Shown: positions 44,930 to 54,335 of the stretch, piece after piece
Numbering within the stretch: position 1 is the stretch's first letter
How the letters are laid out: the number at the start of each line of letters is the position of its first letter
Assembly (NCBI RefSeq): GCF_014212135.1
Contig: NZ_JACJVQ010000013.1
Span: 266,656 to 330,655, forward strand
Length of the DNA: 64,000 nucleotides
Source: Cohnella thailandensis
GTDB taxonomy: Bacteria > Bacillota > Bacilli > Paenibacillales > Paenibacillaceae
Direction of reading: 5' to 3'
Notes under the pieces: model-generated
What the model saw: only the letters and a program-made list of their open reading frames with translations
What the model was told of the DNA's origin: nothing
Database searches by the model: none
Translations under genes and position numbers: made by a program

Positions 44930-45361
44930 TCAGGTCGGCAAAACTCCCTTTTTGAGGATCAAGTTCGCATACAGCGCCCCTTCCCCCGTCGCCACTATCG
45001 CATACGCTTGCTTGGCCCGTTCATAGAACGCGAACCGTTCGATCTCCTCGAAAGGCTCCGCCGGCGCTCCGCTCTCCTTCAGAATGTCTCCGTAAACCTT
45101 CCAAATCGGCGTCTCCGTTCGATCCCCGGGCATTACTTGCATAAGCGCGGCCGGCTTCTCCACGTAGGAATCCAGCGGCATAAGCTGCACGATCGCCTTT
45201 AGCAGCTCCGGCACGCCGTGCCCGTCGGCCCGAACGAGCCGACGCGCGTGGCTGGCGGACGGAAAATTGCCGTCGGCCAGCACGATCTCGTCTCCGTGCC
45301 CCATCTCCATAAGAATCTTAAGAAGCTCGGGCGAAATCAGATTCGGTATTCCTTTTAACAT
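44930..45361 (-). CDS. fucU: L-fucose mutarotase (FucU/RbsD family)
   Basis: A 143-residue RbsD/FucU enzyme that interconverts alpha and beta L-fucose. Typical segments are LKGIPNLISPELLKILMEMG, HGDEIVLADGNFPS and the C-terminal ATGEGALYANLILKKGVL. It begins 4 nt after the kinase stop and is the last gene of the operon. Confidence 0.94.
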   Translation of the reverse strand: MLKGIPNLISPELLKILMEMGHGDEIVLADGNFPSASHARRLVRADGHGVPELLKAIVQLMPLDSYVEKPAALMQVMPGDRTETPIWKVYGDILKESGAPAEPFEEIERFAFYERAKQAYAIVATGEGALYANLILKKGVLPT

Positions 45362-45365
45362 CGCT

Positions 45366-46877
45366 TTACCCTCCCACTACGGCTCGTTCATAGCCGAGAT
45401 AACGCTCGTAAGCCTCCGGCCAGCCGGCCGTCTCGTCCGCCGGGTACGATTCGACGGGGAACGACACCCCGACGAGCCTGCGAGCTTCGTCCAAGTCCCG
45501 GCACTCGCCGGTCGCGATGAATTGCACGAGCAGATTGCCGATCACGCTCGCTTCGACCGGCCCCGCCCATACCGGCCTTCCGATCGCCCGGGCCGTGAAC
45601 CGGCACAGAAGCTTGTTCTGGATGCCGCCGGCAACCATGTGCAAACCCTCGTATTCGCGCCCCGTCAACCGCTCCATCTGTTCCAAGGCTTGCCGATAAC
45701 GCAGAGCCAAGCTCTCCAGAATGCAGCGGGCGAACTCGCCGGCTTCGCGAGGAACCGGTTGACCGGTCTCCTCGCAGAACGTCCGGATCCGCGCCAGCAT
45801 GCTGCCCGGCCCGAAGAAGCGGGGATCGTCCGGATAGATCAGGCTGCGGAAAGGCTCGGCTTGCTCCGCCATCGCCGCCAGCTCCGCGAAGCCGAGCTCC
45901 TCCCCCCGCTCCTCCCACTCCCGCTTGCATTCTTGCAAAATCCACAAGCCCATGATGTTCTTAAGGAGCTGAACCGTATCGCCGACCCCGCCCTCGTTCG
46001 AGAACTCCAGCTTCCGAGCCTCCGGCGCGAGGATCGGCTCCGCAAGCTCCGTCCCAAGCAGAGACCAGGTTCCGCATACGAGATAGGCGAACGGCCCGCC
46101 ATGCGCGGGCACGGCCGCGATGGCCGACTCCGTGTCATGGGTTCCGACCGCTACCGCCTGCATCGCCGGCACCCGCAGCTCTTCCGCGACCTCCGCCGTC
46201 AGCGGGCCGATAATCTCGCCCGGCCGAACGGGCCGCAGAAACATTCCCGACGGGATTCCGAGCAGCTCCATTAGCGGTTTGTTCCATTCCTTTCGGACGG
46301 GATCGTACAACGCCGTCGTCGTCGCCATCGTATACTCGCAGCTTCGGACGCCGGTAAGCATGTAGGCGAGCAAATCCGGAGTAAGCAGCAGCGTGCGGGC
46401 AATCTCGAGCTTCGGGGAAGCCGCTTTGGCCATCGCGTAAAGCTGGTAGATCGTGTTGAACGGCATGAACTGCAAGCCGCTCTCCCGAAACAGCCGTTCC
46501 TCGCCGACTCTCGCGTTCACTTCCTCGATGAGACCTTCCGTCTGGGGATCGCGATAGTGGTACGGATTGCCGATCAGCTCGCCGCTAGCGTCAAGAAGCC
46601 CGAAGTCCACTCCCCACGTATCGATGCCGAACGTCGTCGGAGCATAGCCTTGCTGCCACGCCGAGCGGATTCCCTTCTTCATCTCCCGCAGCAGCCGAAG
46701 GATGTCCCAGTGCAGGTGCGCCCCTACCTGAACCGCTTCATTGGGAAATCGATGCACCTCCGTCACGTCGAGCCGCTTGGAGCCGTCTTCCTTCTCCGAC
46801 AACCGCCCCACGAACGCCCTGCCGCTACCCGCTCCCAAGTCGAAGGCCAGCGCCGTCCTCCCGTCGCCCATAGCCAA
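45366..46877 (-). CDS. FGGY carbohydrate kinase, rhamnulokinase-like, likely L-fuculokinase
   Basis: A 503-residue FGGY kinase. ATP-site glycines are in AFDLGAGSGRAFVG (about 10-23) and VAGGIQNKLLCRFTARAIGR (about 410-430); GIDTWGVDFGLLD and GTHDTESAIAAVPAHGG are typical of rhamnulokinase RhaB. In this operon, between fucA and fucU, the substrate is more likely L-fuculose, giving fuculose 1-phosphate for FucA. The family assignment is from sequence, the substrate is inferred from context. Confidence 0.85.
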   Translation of the reverse strand: MAMGDGRTALAFDLGAGSGRAFVGRLSEKEDGSKRLDVTEVHRFPNEAVQVGAHLHWDILRLLREMKKGIRSAWQQGYAPTTFGIDTWGVDFGLLDASGELIGNPYHYRDPQTEGLIEEVNARVGEERLFRESGLQFMPFNTIYQLYAMAKAASPKLEIARTLLLTPDLLAYMLTGVRSCEYTMATTTALYDPVRKEWNKPLMELLGIPSGMFLRPVRPGEIIGPLTAEVAEELRVPAMQAVAVGTHDTESAIAAVPAHGGPFAYLVCGTWSLLGTELAEPILAPEARKLEFSNEGGVGDTVQLLKNIMGLWILQECKREWEERGEELGFAELAAMAEQAEPFRSLIYPDDPRFFGPGSMLARIRTFCEETGQPVPREAGEFARCILESLALRYRQALEQMERLTGREYEGLHMVAGGIQNKLLCRFTARAIGRPVWAGPVEASVIGNLLVQFIATGECRDLDEARRLVGVSFPVESYPADETAGWPEAYERYLGYERAVVGG

Positions 46878-46906
46878 GTTCCCCCTTTCGAACGCGCGAG
46901 CTTAGC

Positions 46907-47563
46907 TCACTTCATCTTCTGAAGCAATTGAATGCGATACGCTTCGCTTTCGAGCGAGGCGATCTCTTCGGTTTCTTCGGCCGTCAGAACCTTCGGCTCC
47001 TTGATCGCTTTGGCGATCAGGAAGATCTTCGCGCTCTCCTCGACGACCTCCGTCCTGTAATAGGCTTCTCGCAGGTTGCGCCCCGTCGTGACGAGACCGT
47101 GATTGCCGAGAAGAATCGATGAAGAGTTCGCCTTCTCCACGACAGCATCCGCCAGCCGGTCCGTCGTCGGCAGCACGTAATCGACGTATACCGTCTTCCC
47201 GACAAGCGCGGCTTGGTCCGGGAACATGATCGGCAGCTCCTTCTCCACCAGGGTAAAAGCGATGCAATACGGCGGATGCGTATGCACCATGGCGCCGATG
47301 CCCGGGTTCTCGCGATAAGCGTACAGATGCATCAGCACCTCCGACGACGGGCGAAGCCCGATATCGGTCACTTCCCCCGTCCCGATGTCCACCTCGACCC
47401 ATTGCTCCGGCTCGATCTCGTCCAGAGCGAAGCCGCTCGGGGACAAATACATCTTGCCTTCGTGCCGGGCGCTGATGTTGCCTCCCGGTCCGACGACCAG
47501 CTTGTTCGCGACGGTCTTCCTGGCATACTTGCACAATTCCTCGCGTATGGCTTGACTGCCCAT
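46907..47563 (-). CDS. fucA: L-fuculose-phosphate aldolase (class II aldolase)
   Basis: Zinc-dependent aldolase (218 aa) splitting L-fuculose 1-phosphate into lactaldehyde and DHAP. It has VVGPGGNISAR (phosphate loop, about 25-35), LRPSSEVLMHLYAYR with the catalytic Glu, the zinc pair in MVHTHPPYC, and LLGNHGLVTTG with the third His. The ATG at 47563 has GGGGAG 6 nt upstream; the frame continues up to the fucI stop without an SD. Confidence 0.9.
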   Translation of the reverse strand: MGSQAIREELCKYARKTVANKLVVGPGGNISARHEGKMYLSPSGFALDEIEPEQWVEVDIGTGEVTDIGLRPSSEVLMHLYAYRENPGIGAMVHTHPPYCIAFTLVEKELPIMFPDQAALVGKTVYVDYVLPTTDRLADAVVEKANSSSILLGNHGLVTTGRNLREAYYRTEVVEESAKIFLIAKAIKEPKVLTAEETEEIASLESEAYRIQLLQKMK

Positions 47564-47641
47564 CCTTTTCTCCCCGCTTTCCGGGACGGAGAACCGGCTT
47601 GCGCCGCTCCCCGCCGCCCCGATATCCGTAATCGTCAATTG

Positions 47642-49432
47642 TTATTTATACAGCGGTCCGAAATTCGAGCATGCGCGATAATCCGCGCCTTCCGATTCCG
47701 CCGTTCCGAACAAGCCCCACGCGCGAGGGCGGAACAGCTTGCTCTTCGGCACGTTATGCATGCTGACCGGAATGCGCAGCATCGACGCAAGCGTGATCAG
47801 ATCCGCTCCGATATGGCCGTAGCTGATCGAACCGTGGTTCGCTCCCCAGTTGTCCATGACGTCGTACACGCTCGAGAACGCGCCGTCTCCCGTCAGCGTC
47901 GGAGCGAACCAAGTCGTCGGCCATGTCGGATCCGTCCGCTTGTCGAGCGTCTCGTGCACGTCCGCCGGCAGGTCGACGGAGTAGCCCTCCGCGATCTGAA
48001 GGACCGGGCCCACGCCCTTTACCATATTGAGGCGGGACATCGTCATCGGCATGCCGCCGCGCGTCAGGAAGTCCGAGGAGAAGCCGCCCCCGCGGAAATA
48101 CTCGACCGAAGCCGGGCGCCAGGAGGTGGCGTCCAAGCACTTCTGCGCTTCTTCCGGCGTGATCTCCCAGAACGGCTTCATGACCGGCCGGCCGTCCTTC
48201 GTCTGTTCGCCCGTGCCGTCCAGCGTCGCCGCGCCGGAATTGATCAGATGCAGCATGCCGCCCGCGGCGGCTCCGCTCAGCTTATGTCCGGTGACGCGCT
48301 CGACGGCGTCCGGGCTCCAGTACGTGCGGACGTCCGCGAAGATCTGCGCCGTGTTCGTCAAGAGGTAGCCGAACAGCATGACGACGCCGTTCAGGCTGTC
48401 GTTCTCCGTCGCCACGATATATGGAGCGCGGATGCCGTTCCAGTCGAACGACGAATTGAGCATCGCCTCCATGAAGTCGCCGTTAGGCATATGGTCCGTC
48501 CATTGCCGCTGCCCCTGGAAGCCGGATACGATGGCGTTGTGGCCTTGCGCCTCTTCCGCGAAGCCGAGCTCGGCAAGGCGAGGATTGCCGACCATCAGGT
48601 CGCGGGCGATGATCGCCATCTTGACGACCGTCTCCCATTCGCCGTCCTTGCGTTCTCGCGAGGATTGGAGATGGGCCGGGTTATTGTCCGGACCTTCCTT
48701 GCAGTTCTCCTTCACCCAGGCAAGCGCTTTCTCGTATTCGACCGGATCGAAGATGCCTTCGTTCATGCGGCGGTTGTATTCGCTCATGTCGATGTATTCC
48801 GTTCTCATTCCCAAGTAGTCCTGGAAGAAGGAATCGCTTACAATCGAACCCGCGATGCCCATCGAGACGGAGCCCATGGACAAATAGGATTTGCCCTTCA
48901 TCAGGGCGACCGCGAGACCGGCGCGCGCGAAGCCGAGCAGCTTGCCCTTCACGTCCTCCGGAATGTCGGTCGTCCCCGCGTCCTGCACGTCCTCGCCGTA
49001 GATGCCGAATGCCGGCAATCCCTTCTGAGCGTGAGCGGATAGCACCGCCGCCAGGTAAACCGCGCCCGGACGTTCCGTGCCGTTGAAGCCCCAGATCGCT
49101 TTCGGAACGCTCGGATCCATGTCCATCGTCTCGGTGCCGTAGCACCAGCACGGCGTTACGGTTATCGATACCCCTACGTTCTCGCGGGCGAACTTCGCGG
49201 CCGCCGCGGCGGATTCCGCCACGCCGCCGATCGTGCCGTCGGCGATCACGCACTCCACGGGAGAGCCGTCCGGATAGCGAAGATGGTCCTTAATCAGCTT
49301 GGCGACGCCGATCGCCATGTTCATCGTTTGCTCTTCCAGCGACTCGCGCACGCCTTTGCGCCGCCCGTCGATCGTCGGCCGGATGCCGATCTTGGGGAAT
49401 TCGCCTTTCCATCGGAACGCTTGCTGTGTCAT
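47642..49432 (-). CDS. fucI: L-fucose isomerase
   Basis: Mn-dependent isomerase (596 aa) converting L-fucose to L-fuculose. It begins [20 protein letters not shown] and contains [54 protein letters not shown] and [20 protein letters not shown], all conserved in FucI. The ATG at 49432 follows GGAGGTG. First gene of the fuc operon, directly behind an operator. Confidence 0.96.
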   Translation of the reverse strand: MTQQAFRWKGEFPKIGIRPTIDGRRKGVRESLEEQTMNMAIGVAKLIKDHLRYPDGSPVECVIADGTIGGVAESAAAAAKFARENVGVSITVTPCWCYGTETMDMDPSVPKAIWGFNGTERPGAVYLAAVLSAHAQKGLPAFGIYGEDVQDAGTTDIPEDVKGKLLGFARAGLAVALMKGKSYLSMGSVSMGIAGSIVSDSFFQDYLGMRTEYIDMSEYNRRMNEGIFDPVEYEKALAWVKENCKEGPDNNPAHLQSSRERKDGEWETVVKMAIIARDLMVGNPRLAELGFAEEAQGHNAIVSGFQGQRQWTDHMPNGDFMEAMLNSSFDWNGIRAPYIVATENDSLNGVVMLFGYLLTNTAQIFADVRTYWSPDAVERVTGHKLSGAAAGGMLHLINSGAATLDGTGEQTKDGRPVMKPFWEITPEEAQKCLDATSWRPASVEYFRGGGFSSDFLTRGGMPMTMSRLNMVKGVGPVLQIAEGYSVDLPADVHETLDKRTDPTWPTTWFAPTLTGDGAFSSVYDVMDNWGANHGSISYGHIGADLITLASMLRIPVSMHNVPKSKLFRPRAWGLFGTAESEGADYRACSNFGPLYK

Positions 49433-49460
49433 CCCTCGCACCTCCAAAAGGTTATAAAAA

Positions 49461-49476
49461 ATGTTATCGATAACAT
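49461..49476. promoter_or_regulatory. LacI-type operator between fucI and its repressor
   Basis: Perfect 16-bp palindrome ATGTTATCGATAACAT immediately downstream of the fucI -10. It is one base away from the catabolite (cre) consensus TGwAAnCGnTnwCA. Binding by the divergent LacI-family protein is likely; CcpA binding is a second option. Confidence 0.8.
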
Positions 49477-49477
49477 C

Positions 49478-49506
49478 AAATTAGCAGGGATAATGCTTGC
49501 TGTCAA
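49478..49506 (-). promoter_or_regulatory. fuc operon promoter
   Basis: Minus-strand TTGACA (49501-49506), 17 bp, TAATTT (49478-49483). The start point falls inside the palindromic operator, consistent with repression by steric block. Confidence 0.75.
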
Positions 49507-49525
49507 TCCATAACTTCGTTAAGAT
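49497..49525 (+). promoter_or_regulatory. Possible promoter of the LacI-type gene
   Basis: TTGCTG (49497-49502), 17 bp, TAAGAT (49520-49525), overlapping the fuc -35 on the other strand, so the two promoters compete for space. Confidence 0.45.
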
Positions 49526-49559
49526 AAAAACAAACAAAGACAAGTAAGGGGCTCTGCAT

Positions 49560-50582
49560 GTGGTTACGATCTATGATATCGCCGCGCAAGCGGGCGTATC
49601 CGCGATGACCGTGTCCAGGGTTATCAATAACACTGGCAAAATCAGCGACAAAACGAGGGCGAAGGTTCGAAGGGTCATGGAGGAGCTGAATTACGTTCCC
49701 AACCATATGGCCCGCAGCCTCGTTCTTCAACAGAGCAAGCTGCTGTTCCTGCTGATCACGGATATAACGAATCCGTTCTATACGACGCTGGCCAGAGGCG
49801 CGGAGGATGCCGCCAAGAAGCAAGGCTATCGCCTGCTGTTCGGCAACTCCGACGAGAATGCCGAGAAGGAGAAGGACTACGTCGACACGATCCTGTCGAC
49901 AAGGGCCGACGGCGTGCTCGTCGCTCCCGCCGGCGACGCGTCGCTGTCGCACCTGGAGAGCCTTCGCCGGCACAACGTCCCGTTCGTGCTGCTCGACCGC
50001 GAGGTACCCGGCATGGACAGCGACGTCGTGCTGGGAGACACGAAGGAAGGAGCGCGCAAGCTGGTCGACCACCTGACCTCGCTCGGGCATCGCCGGATCG
50101 CGTTGATCAACGGCCTGCCCGCGATTTCGAGCGCGCGCCTGCGGCTCGAAGGCTATCGGGAGGCGCTCAAGCTGAACGATCTCCATTACGATGAACAATA
50201 CGTGCTGGAGTCCGCGTTCGAGCCGAAGAGCGATCTCTCGGATATCGAGAGCTGGCTCGATTCGATGGATCCGCCGCCGACCGCGATCGTCGCCGGCAAC
50301 AACGTGCTCGCCGTCGAGGTGATCCGCACGCTGCACGGCCGCGGCATCCGCGTGCCCGACGACCTCTCGGTCGTCGGCTTCGACGATCTCGGTCCCTATT
50401 CGGAGATCGATCCGTTCCTGACCGTCATCTCGCAGCAAGCCTATCAATTCGGCTATCTCGGCATGCAGATGCTCATCGAGCGAATCGAGGAGCGGGATAG
50501 CTTGCCGCAGCCTTGGCGACGCATCGTCCTTCCGGCCGAGCTGATCGTGCGGAGATCGGCCGCTCAGCTTCCGTTCAGTTGA
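49560..50582 (+). CDS. LacI-family transcriptional regulator, likely fucose operon repressor
   Basis: A 340-residue regulator: helix-turn-helix TIYDIAAQAGVSAMTVSRVI (residues 3-22) with hinge helix near 49-58, then a periplasmic-binding-protein-like core (LLITDITNPFYTTLARGAED, PFVLLDREVPG, DDLSVVGFDDL). The start is GTG with AAGGGG 8 nt upstream. It is divergent from fucI across a shared operator, which makes it the likely fucose-responsive repressor. Its stop overlaps that of the convergent SgrR-like gene by 8 nt. Confidence 0.92.
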   Translation: MVTIYDIAAQAGVSAMTVSRVINNTGKISDKTRAKVRRVMEELNYVPNHMARSLVLQQSKLLFLLITDITNPFYTTLARGAEDAAKKQGYRLLFGNSDENAEKEKDYVDTILSTRADGVLVAPAGDASLSHLESLRRHNVPFVLLDREVPGMDSDVVLGDTKEGARKLVDHLTSLGHRRIALINGLPAISSARLRLEGYREALKLNDLHYDEQYVLESAFEPKSDLSDIESWLDSMDPPPTAIVAGNNVLAVEVIRTLHGRGIRVPDDLSVVGFDDLGPYSEIDPFLTVISQQAYQFGYLGMQMLIERIEERDSLPQPWRRIVLPAELIVRRSAAQLPFS

Positions 50583-52365
50583 ACTCCGGCTTCAAGGCAA
50601 GCTCGCGAAAGTCGATCCAGCCATACGGATTATAACGGTTCGTCCCCAGCAGCTTCGGATGGTAGAAGGCCGTCTGCTTCAAGTGGTAGAGATGGAGGAG
50701 AGAAGCGGAGGCTTCAAGAACCTCTTCCATCCGGCGAAGATGACCCATCCGAGCATCCGGGTCCTGTTCTCCGGACAAATCCCGGCCGAGCTTAGCCAAG
50801 ATCGCCTTTGTGTCCGCGTCGAAGAATGGGGATAAGCCAATGCGAGAATCGAACAGCAAGCGAAGCAGATCCGCCTCGCGATTGGTCGTCGTAACCGCAT
50901 TGAAGAGCAGCAAATCCGCCTCGGCGGCAAGACCGGCGAAGTCGTCCCACCTCTCGTCCGGCACGACCCGCACCTCCACCGGGATGCCCGAAGCCGCGCA
51001 TTCCTTCCGGATCCAACCGGCCGTCCGTTCAAGCGAATGGTTAAGCACGGGGTGGGTCAGCAGCAGGAGAGGCTTTGTCCATTCCTCCGATGACGCTTCT
51101 TCCTCCGCGCAATCGCAGCCGAAGTTCCCGATACCTCTTGCGTCCTTCGACCATTCCGGAAAAAAGCTGCGGGACGCGCCGATCCGGCTCCCTCCCAGCT
51201 CCTCCACGCATTTGCCGGGATCGATCGCCCGAGCCAGCAACCGGCGCCGATCCGCTCGGCCGAGCTCCCTTCCCCCGCTCCCGTTCATGCAAAGTACCGT
51301 ACTGCCCCCCTCGACGATTTCGCTTCCTTTGCGAACCGCCTGCCTTCTCCCATGAATCTGAAAAGGGTGCTCATACAAAATAGGCTGTCCCTCCAAGGAG
51401 TCGTCGCCGATCCGATCCGCGATAAGCTCCTTGAGAATCCATATCTCGACCGAATCGAGCTGCGCCCTCTCCCGGTAGTAGTCCTCGAACGCTTCCATGA
51501 CGAGAACCTCCGAATCGTTGCGCGCCAGCTTAAACGGCCCAGTCCCGATCGGCGGCTTGGAGCCGCTCTCCCTCGAGCCGTCGGGTACGACGGACGCTTG
51601 CGGGGAAGCCAAGAGATGGAGCAGCACATGGCACGGAGTTCCCGTTCGGACGACGAGCACGTTCGGATCCGGCGCTTCCGCGCCGATAATCCCGGCCCAT
51701 TCCGCCATCGGAGCCAGCCGTTGAATCGTATATCGGGCATCCGCCGAAGTGAATTCCCTCTTATCGTGAAATTTCACCCCTTTGCGCAGAATGAACCTCC
51801 ATTCCGTCCCCTTCCTTTCCCAATGGATCGCCAATGCGGGAAGGAACGTTCTTCTTTCCCCCTCCCATCGAACCAGGTTATCGTACAGCTGCCCCGCCAT
51901 ATGAAGCTCCGTTCGCCTTGACGCGTGCAAGGGATCCAAATTCGGCAGCTCCCGATAAAACGGCAGCACCAGCGAATCCGAGCGTCCTCCCGCTTCGGAG
52001 CGGCTTCGGAGATCGGGCACCAGACGACGCCCCAGCAGCTCCGCCAGCTCCGTCCGCAGTCCCGAATCCGAGGGCAGGCTGCCCAGAAGCCCGATAGCCG
52101 AGCTAAACCCTCTTGCCCCTTCCTTCTCCTTCAACGCCGAAGACACGACCGCAGACAGCTCGGCCAGCAGGGTTATCTTCGAATAATGGCCTCTGCCTTT
52201 GCCCGGCTTCCATTCCACCCACCCTAGCCCGGCAAGCTGTTTGACGATGAGCCTCACGTTCCTCGCGGAGCAGCTAAGAACGTCCGACAGCTCCTCCAGA
52301 GTCACCTCTCGGTCGCGCTGAGGGAACCGATCCAACAATCGCACATAATGATAGGCCGCCTGCAT
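50575..52365 (-). CDS. SgrR-like transcriptional regulator with solute-binding domain
   Basis: A 596-residue protein. The N-terminal winged helix (about 1-70: VTLEELSDVLSCSARNVRLI) precedes an ABC-type peptide-binding-protein domain (SBP_bac_5, about 130-450: LDPLHASRRTELHMAGQLYD, FHDKREFTSADARYTIQRL) without signal peptide. This is the SgrR layout, known from control of sugar-phosphate stress in enterics. No transporter gene is adjacent, so its ligand and target are unknown. Confidence 0.87.
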   Translation of the reverse strand: MQAAYHYVRLLDRFPQRDREVTLEELSDVLSCSARNVRLIVKQLAGLGWVEWKPGKGRGHYSKITLLAELSAVVSSALKEKEGARGFSSAIGLLGSLPSDSGLRTELAELLGRRLVPDLRSRSEAGGRSDSLVLPFYRELPNLDPLHASRRTELHMAGQLYDNLVRWEGERRTFLPALAIHWERKGTEWRFILRKGVKFHDKREFTSADARYTIQRLAPMAEWAGIIGAEAPDPNVLVVRTGTPCHVLLHLLASPQASVVPDGSRESGSKPPIGTGPFKLARNDSEVLVMEAFEDYYRERAQLDSVEIWILKELIADRIGDDSLEGQPILYEHPFQIHGRRQAVRKGSEIVEGGSTVLCMNGSGGRELGRADRRRLLARAIDPGKCVEELGGSRIGASRSFFPEWSKDARGIGNFGCDCAEEEASSEEWTKPLLLLTHPVLNHSLERTAGWIRKECAASGIPVEVRVVPDERWDDFAGLAAEADLLLFNAVTTTNREADLLRLLFDSRIGLSPFFDADTKAILAKLGRDLSGEQDPDARMGHLRRMEEVLEASASLLHLYHLKQTAFYHPKLLGTNRYNPYGWIDFRELALKPEFN

Positions 52366-52500
52366 GAAGCGATTCTCCCTCCGCCCCTTTTTTAATAAAA
52401 GAGGAAGTCTTCTTCCTAGAACCTACCCTTTTTGTCCTCTTTTAGCAACCTTAAACTAGTTCTATTGGAAAATGAAGATGACGAGAAAGGCGGAACGAAA

Positions 52501-53106
52501 GTGGACATTACATTGGGTACGTGGAATCCCGGAAAGGTCGAATGGATGTCGCGGGGCTTGGCCGGAACGGGCTTGCCGATACGCCGTTTGAAGGAAGGCC
52601 AGGTTCCGGAAGCGGAGGAGACCGGAAGCAGCTGCGAGGAGAATGCTTTGATCAAAGCTCTTGCGGTCGCCAAGCATGCGGACGGGCCAACCATCGTCGC
52701 GGCGGAGGATTCCGGCTTGTTTATCGAAGCTCTGGACGGATTTCCGGGAGTCCGAACGGCAAGGTTCGCCCCGGGGAGCGATGACGATCGCAGCCGCCTT
52801 CTGCTGGAACGGCTGAAGGGAGTTCCGATGGAGCGCAGGCATGCCGTCTTCGTCAGCGCGGTAGCCTTGAAGATGCCGGGAGGATTCGGCAAGGTCTTCC
52901 GCGGCGAGCTTCGCGGACGAATCGCCATGGAGCCCGTCGGCGATAAGAGCGAGGGGTACGACCGGATCTTTCTGCTGCCGACGGGAATATCTCTCGCTTC
53001 TCTTCCTCTCGAGGCCGGTGAAGTCAGGGATCACCGCCGCAAGGCGTTAGCGCTCGCCTCGGAAGGAATCCTCTCCTGGCTGGATGAACGACGAGGCCTC
53101 ATATGA
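52501..53106 (+). CDS. Non-canonical purine NTP pyrophosphatase (HAM1/RdgB family)
   Basis: A 201-residue enzyme that removes ITP/XTP/dITP from the nucleotide pool. Family features are ITLGTWNPGKVEWM at the N-terminus, CEENALIKALAVAK, VAAEDSGLFIEALDGFPGV and a C-terminal GYDRIFLLP motif. The start is GTG at 52501 after AAAGGCGG. The chain diverges somewhat from the housekeeping RdgB, so it may be a second paralog. Its stop overlaps the next ATG (ATGA). Confidence 0.87.
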   Translation: MDITLGTWNPGKVEWMSRGLAGTGLPIRRLKEGQVPEAEETGSSCEENALIKALAVAKHADGPTIVAAEDSGLFIEALDGFPGVRTARFAPGSDDDRSRLLLERLKGVPMERRHAVFVSAVALKMPGGFGKVFRGELRGRIAMEPVGDKSEGYDRIFLLPTGISLASLPLEAGEVRDHRRKALALASEGILSWLDERRGLI

Positions 53107-54020
53107 TTTCGGATCGGGCGCTTGCGACGTCGGCGGCCATTTTCGTCACGTTGCTATGGGCTTCCTCCTACATTCTGAACCAATACGCGTTCTCCTCCGG
53201 CATCGGACCGTTTACGCTCGCCGGCCTTCGTTACGGGGTCGCGGCATTGGCCTCGGCCGGCGTCGCCGCGCTGCGGCCGCCTCCCTCCGGCGGCGTTCAG
53301 GACCGTAAGCTCTCCTGGAAGCTGGCCGCCGTTCTCGGGCTGACCGGCTTTCTGGCCGCGCAAGGCCTGCAATACGCCGGCCAATCGTACGTGTCCCCTA
53401 CCCAAGCCAGCATGACGCTTGCCATCGGCAACACGTTGATGCTGCTCGCGGCGGACGCGATCTGGCTTCGAGAGCTGAAGAGCCGCCTTGCGCTCGTCGG
53501 CGTCTTCGCCGCCCTGGTCGGCATCGCCCTCTTCTATTATCCTTGGCGATTCGATTCCGACAGCCGGGCGGGCCTTCTCTTCCTCTTGTTCTCGTGCGTC
53601 GGCTATGCGGTTCACTTGACCTTAAGCCGCTACTTGCTGACCAGAACGCGTCTCCCCGCATCCGCCCTGGTGACGAAACCGATGATTCTGGGCGCCGCCG
53701 GAATGCTCGCGGTGGGACTGGCGCTGGAGCCACTCCCCTCTTTTTCGCTCCGTCTTTGCCTGCTCGTCCTGTGGCTGGGGGCGATAAACGGTTCGCTAGC
53801 GTTTACCCTTTGGGCATGGTCGCAGCGTCGCTTGCGCGCCTACGAGAGCAGCCTGATCAACAACCTGATGCTGCCCGAGGTTACGGCGATGGACATGGCC
53901 GCCTTCGGCAGAAGCCTGTCCTTCCTGCAAGCCATCTCTCTCGGACTCGCAACCGTCGCGATCGCGTTCGTTCAGCTTATTCCGGGGCTGAAGCGGCGCT
54001 CGCCGCGGGAGAGACCATAA
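53103..54020 (+). CDS. DMT-family (EamA) transporter
   Basis: A 305-residue membrane protein with ten hydrophobic segments in two EamA repeats (about 8-140 and 155-295). WASSYILNQYAFSSGIGPFT is the typical repeat opening. It probably exports or imports a small metabolite; substrate unknown. Translationally coupled to the HAM1 gene by a 4-nt overlap. Confidence 0.88.
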   Translation: MISDRALATSAAIFVTLLWASSYILNQYAFSSGIGPFTLAGLRYGVAALASAGVAALRPPPSGGVQDRKLSWKLAAVLGLTGFLAAQGLQYAGQSYVSPTQASMTLAIGNTLMLLAADAIWLRELKSRLALVGVFAALVGIALFYYPWRFDSDSRAGLLFLLFSCVGYAVHLTLSRYLLTRTRLPASALVTKPMILGAAGMLAVGLALEPLPSFSLRLCLLVLWLGAINGSLAFTLWAWSQRRLRAYESSLINNLMLPEVTAMDMAAFGRSLSFLQAISLGLATVAIAFVQLIPGLKRRSPRERP

Positions 54021-54335
54021 CGGAAGCCGCCGGCTAGCGGTTCTTCCCGCATATGCCATTCGGCTCTATCTCCCAGCCAATTGACCGGGTCCTCCGGAAT
54101 ATTGCCGTTGCCGTACGTCAAGCTGCGCCTTCACCCCTTTCCGGAATTGATTTCTTTGACTCAAGTAAAATAATTTCGGGACTTTCTCGGCGTTCGCCGT
54201 CTAGGAGATTGCGTCCATATTTTTGATCGTGTTTATTAAGATGAATCGATCGTAGGGGGGGATCGTTCCTGAGCAAATGGGAGAAGCGGCATAACACGAA
54301 GAGGCGACTGATGCTTCAAATCGACATATTGCTTG
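54021..54335. other. Intergenic stretch without a gene
   Basis: About 315 bp after the DMT gene. No frame with an SD and no clear terminator was seen; a GC-rich hairpin lacking a U tract lies near 54021-54050. The second copy of a dispersed 27-bp element is at 54268-54294. Confidence 0.5.
54268..54294 (+). repeat. Dispersed 27-bp element, copy 2
   Basis: Matches 20834-20860 at 24 of 27 bases. Here it leads directly into the inverted-repeat units that follow, and the frame LSKWEKRHN stays open for about 38 codons through the first unit, without a standard start. Confidence 0.5.
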
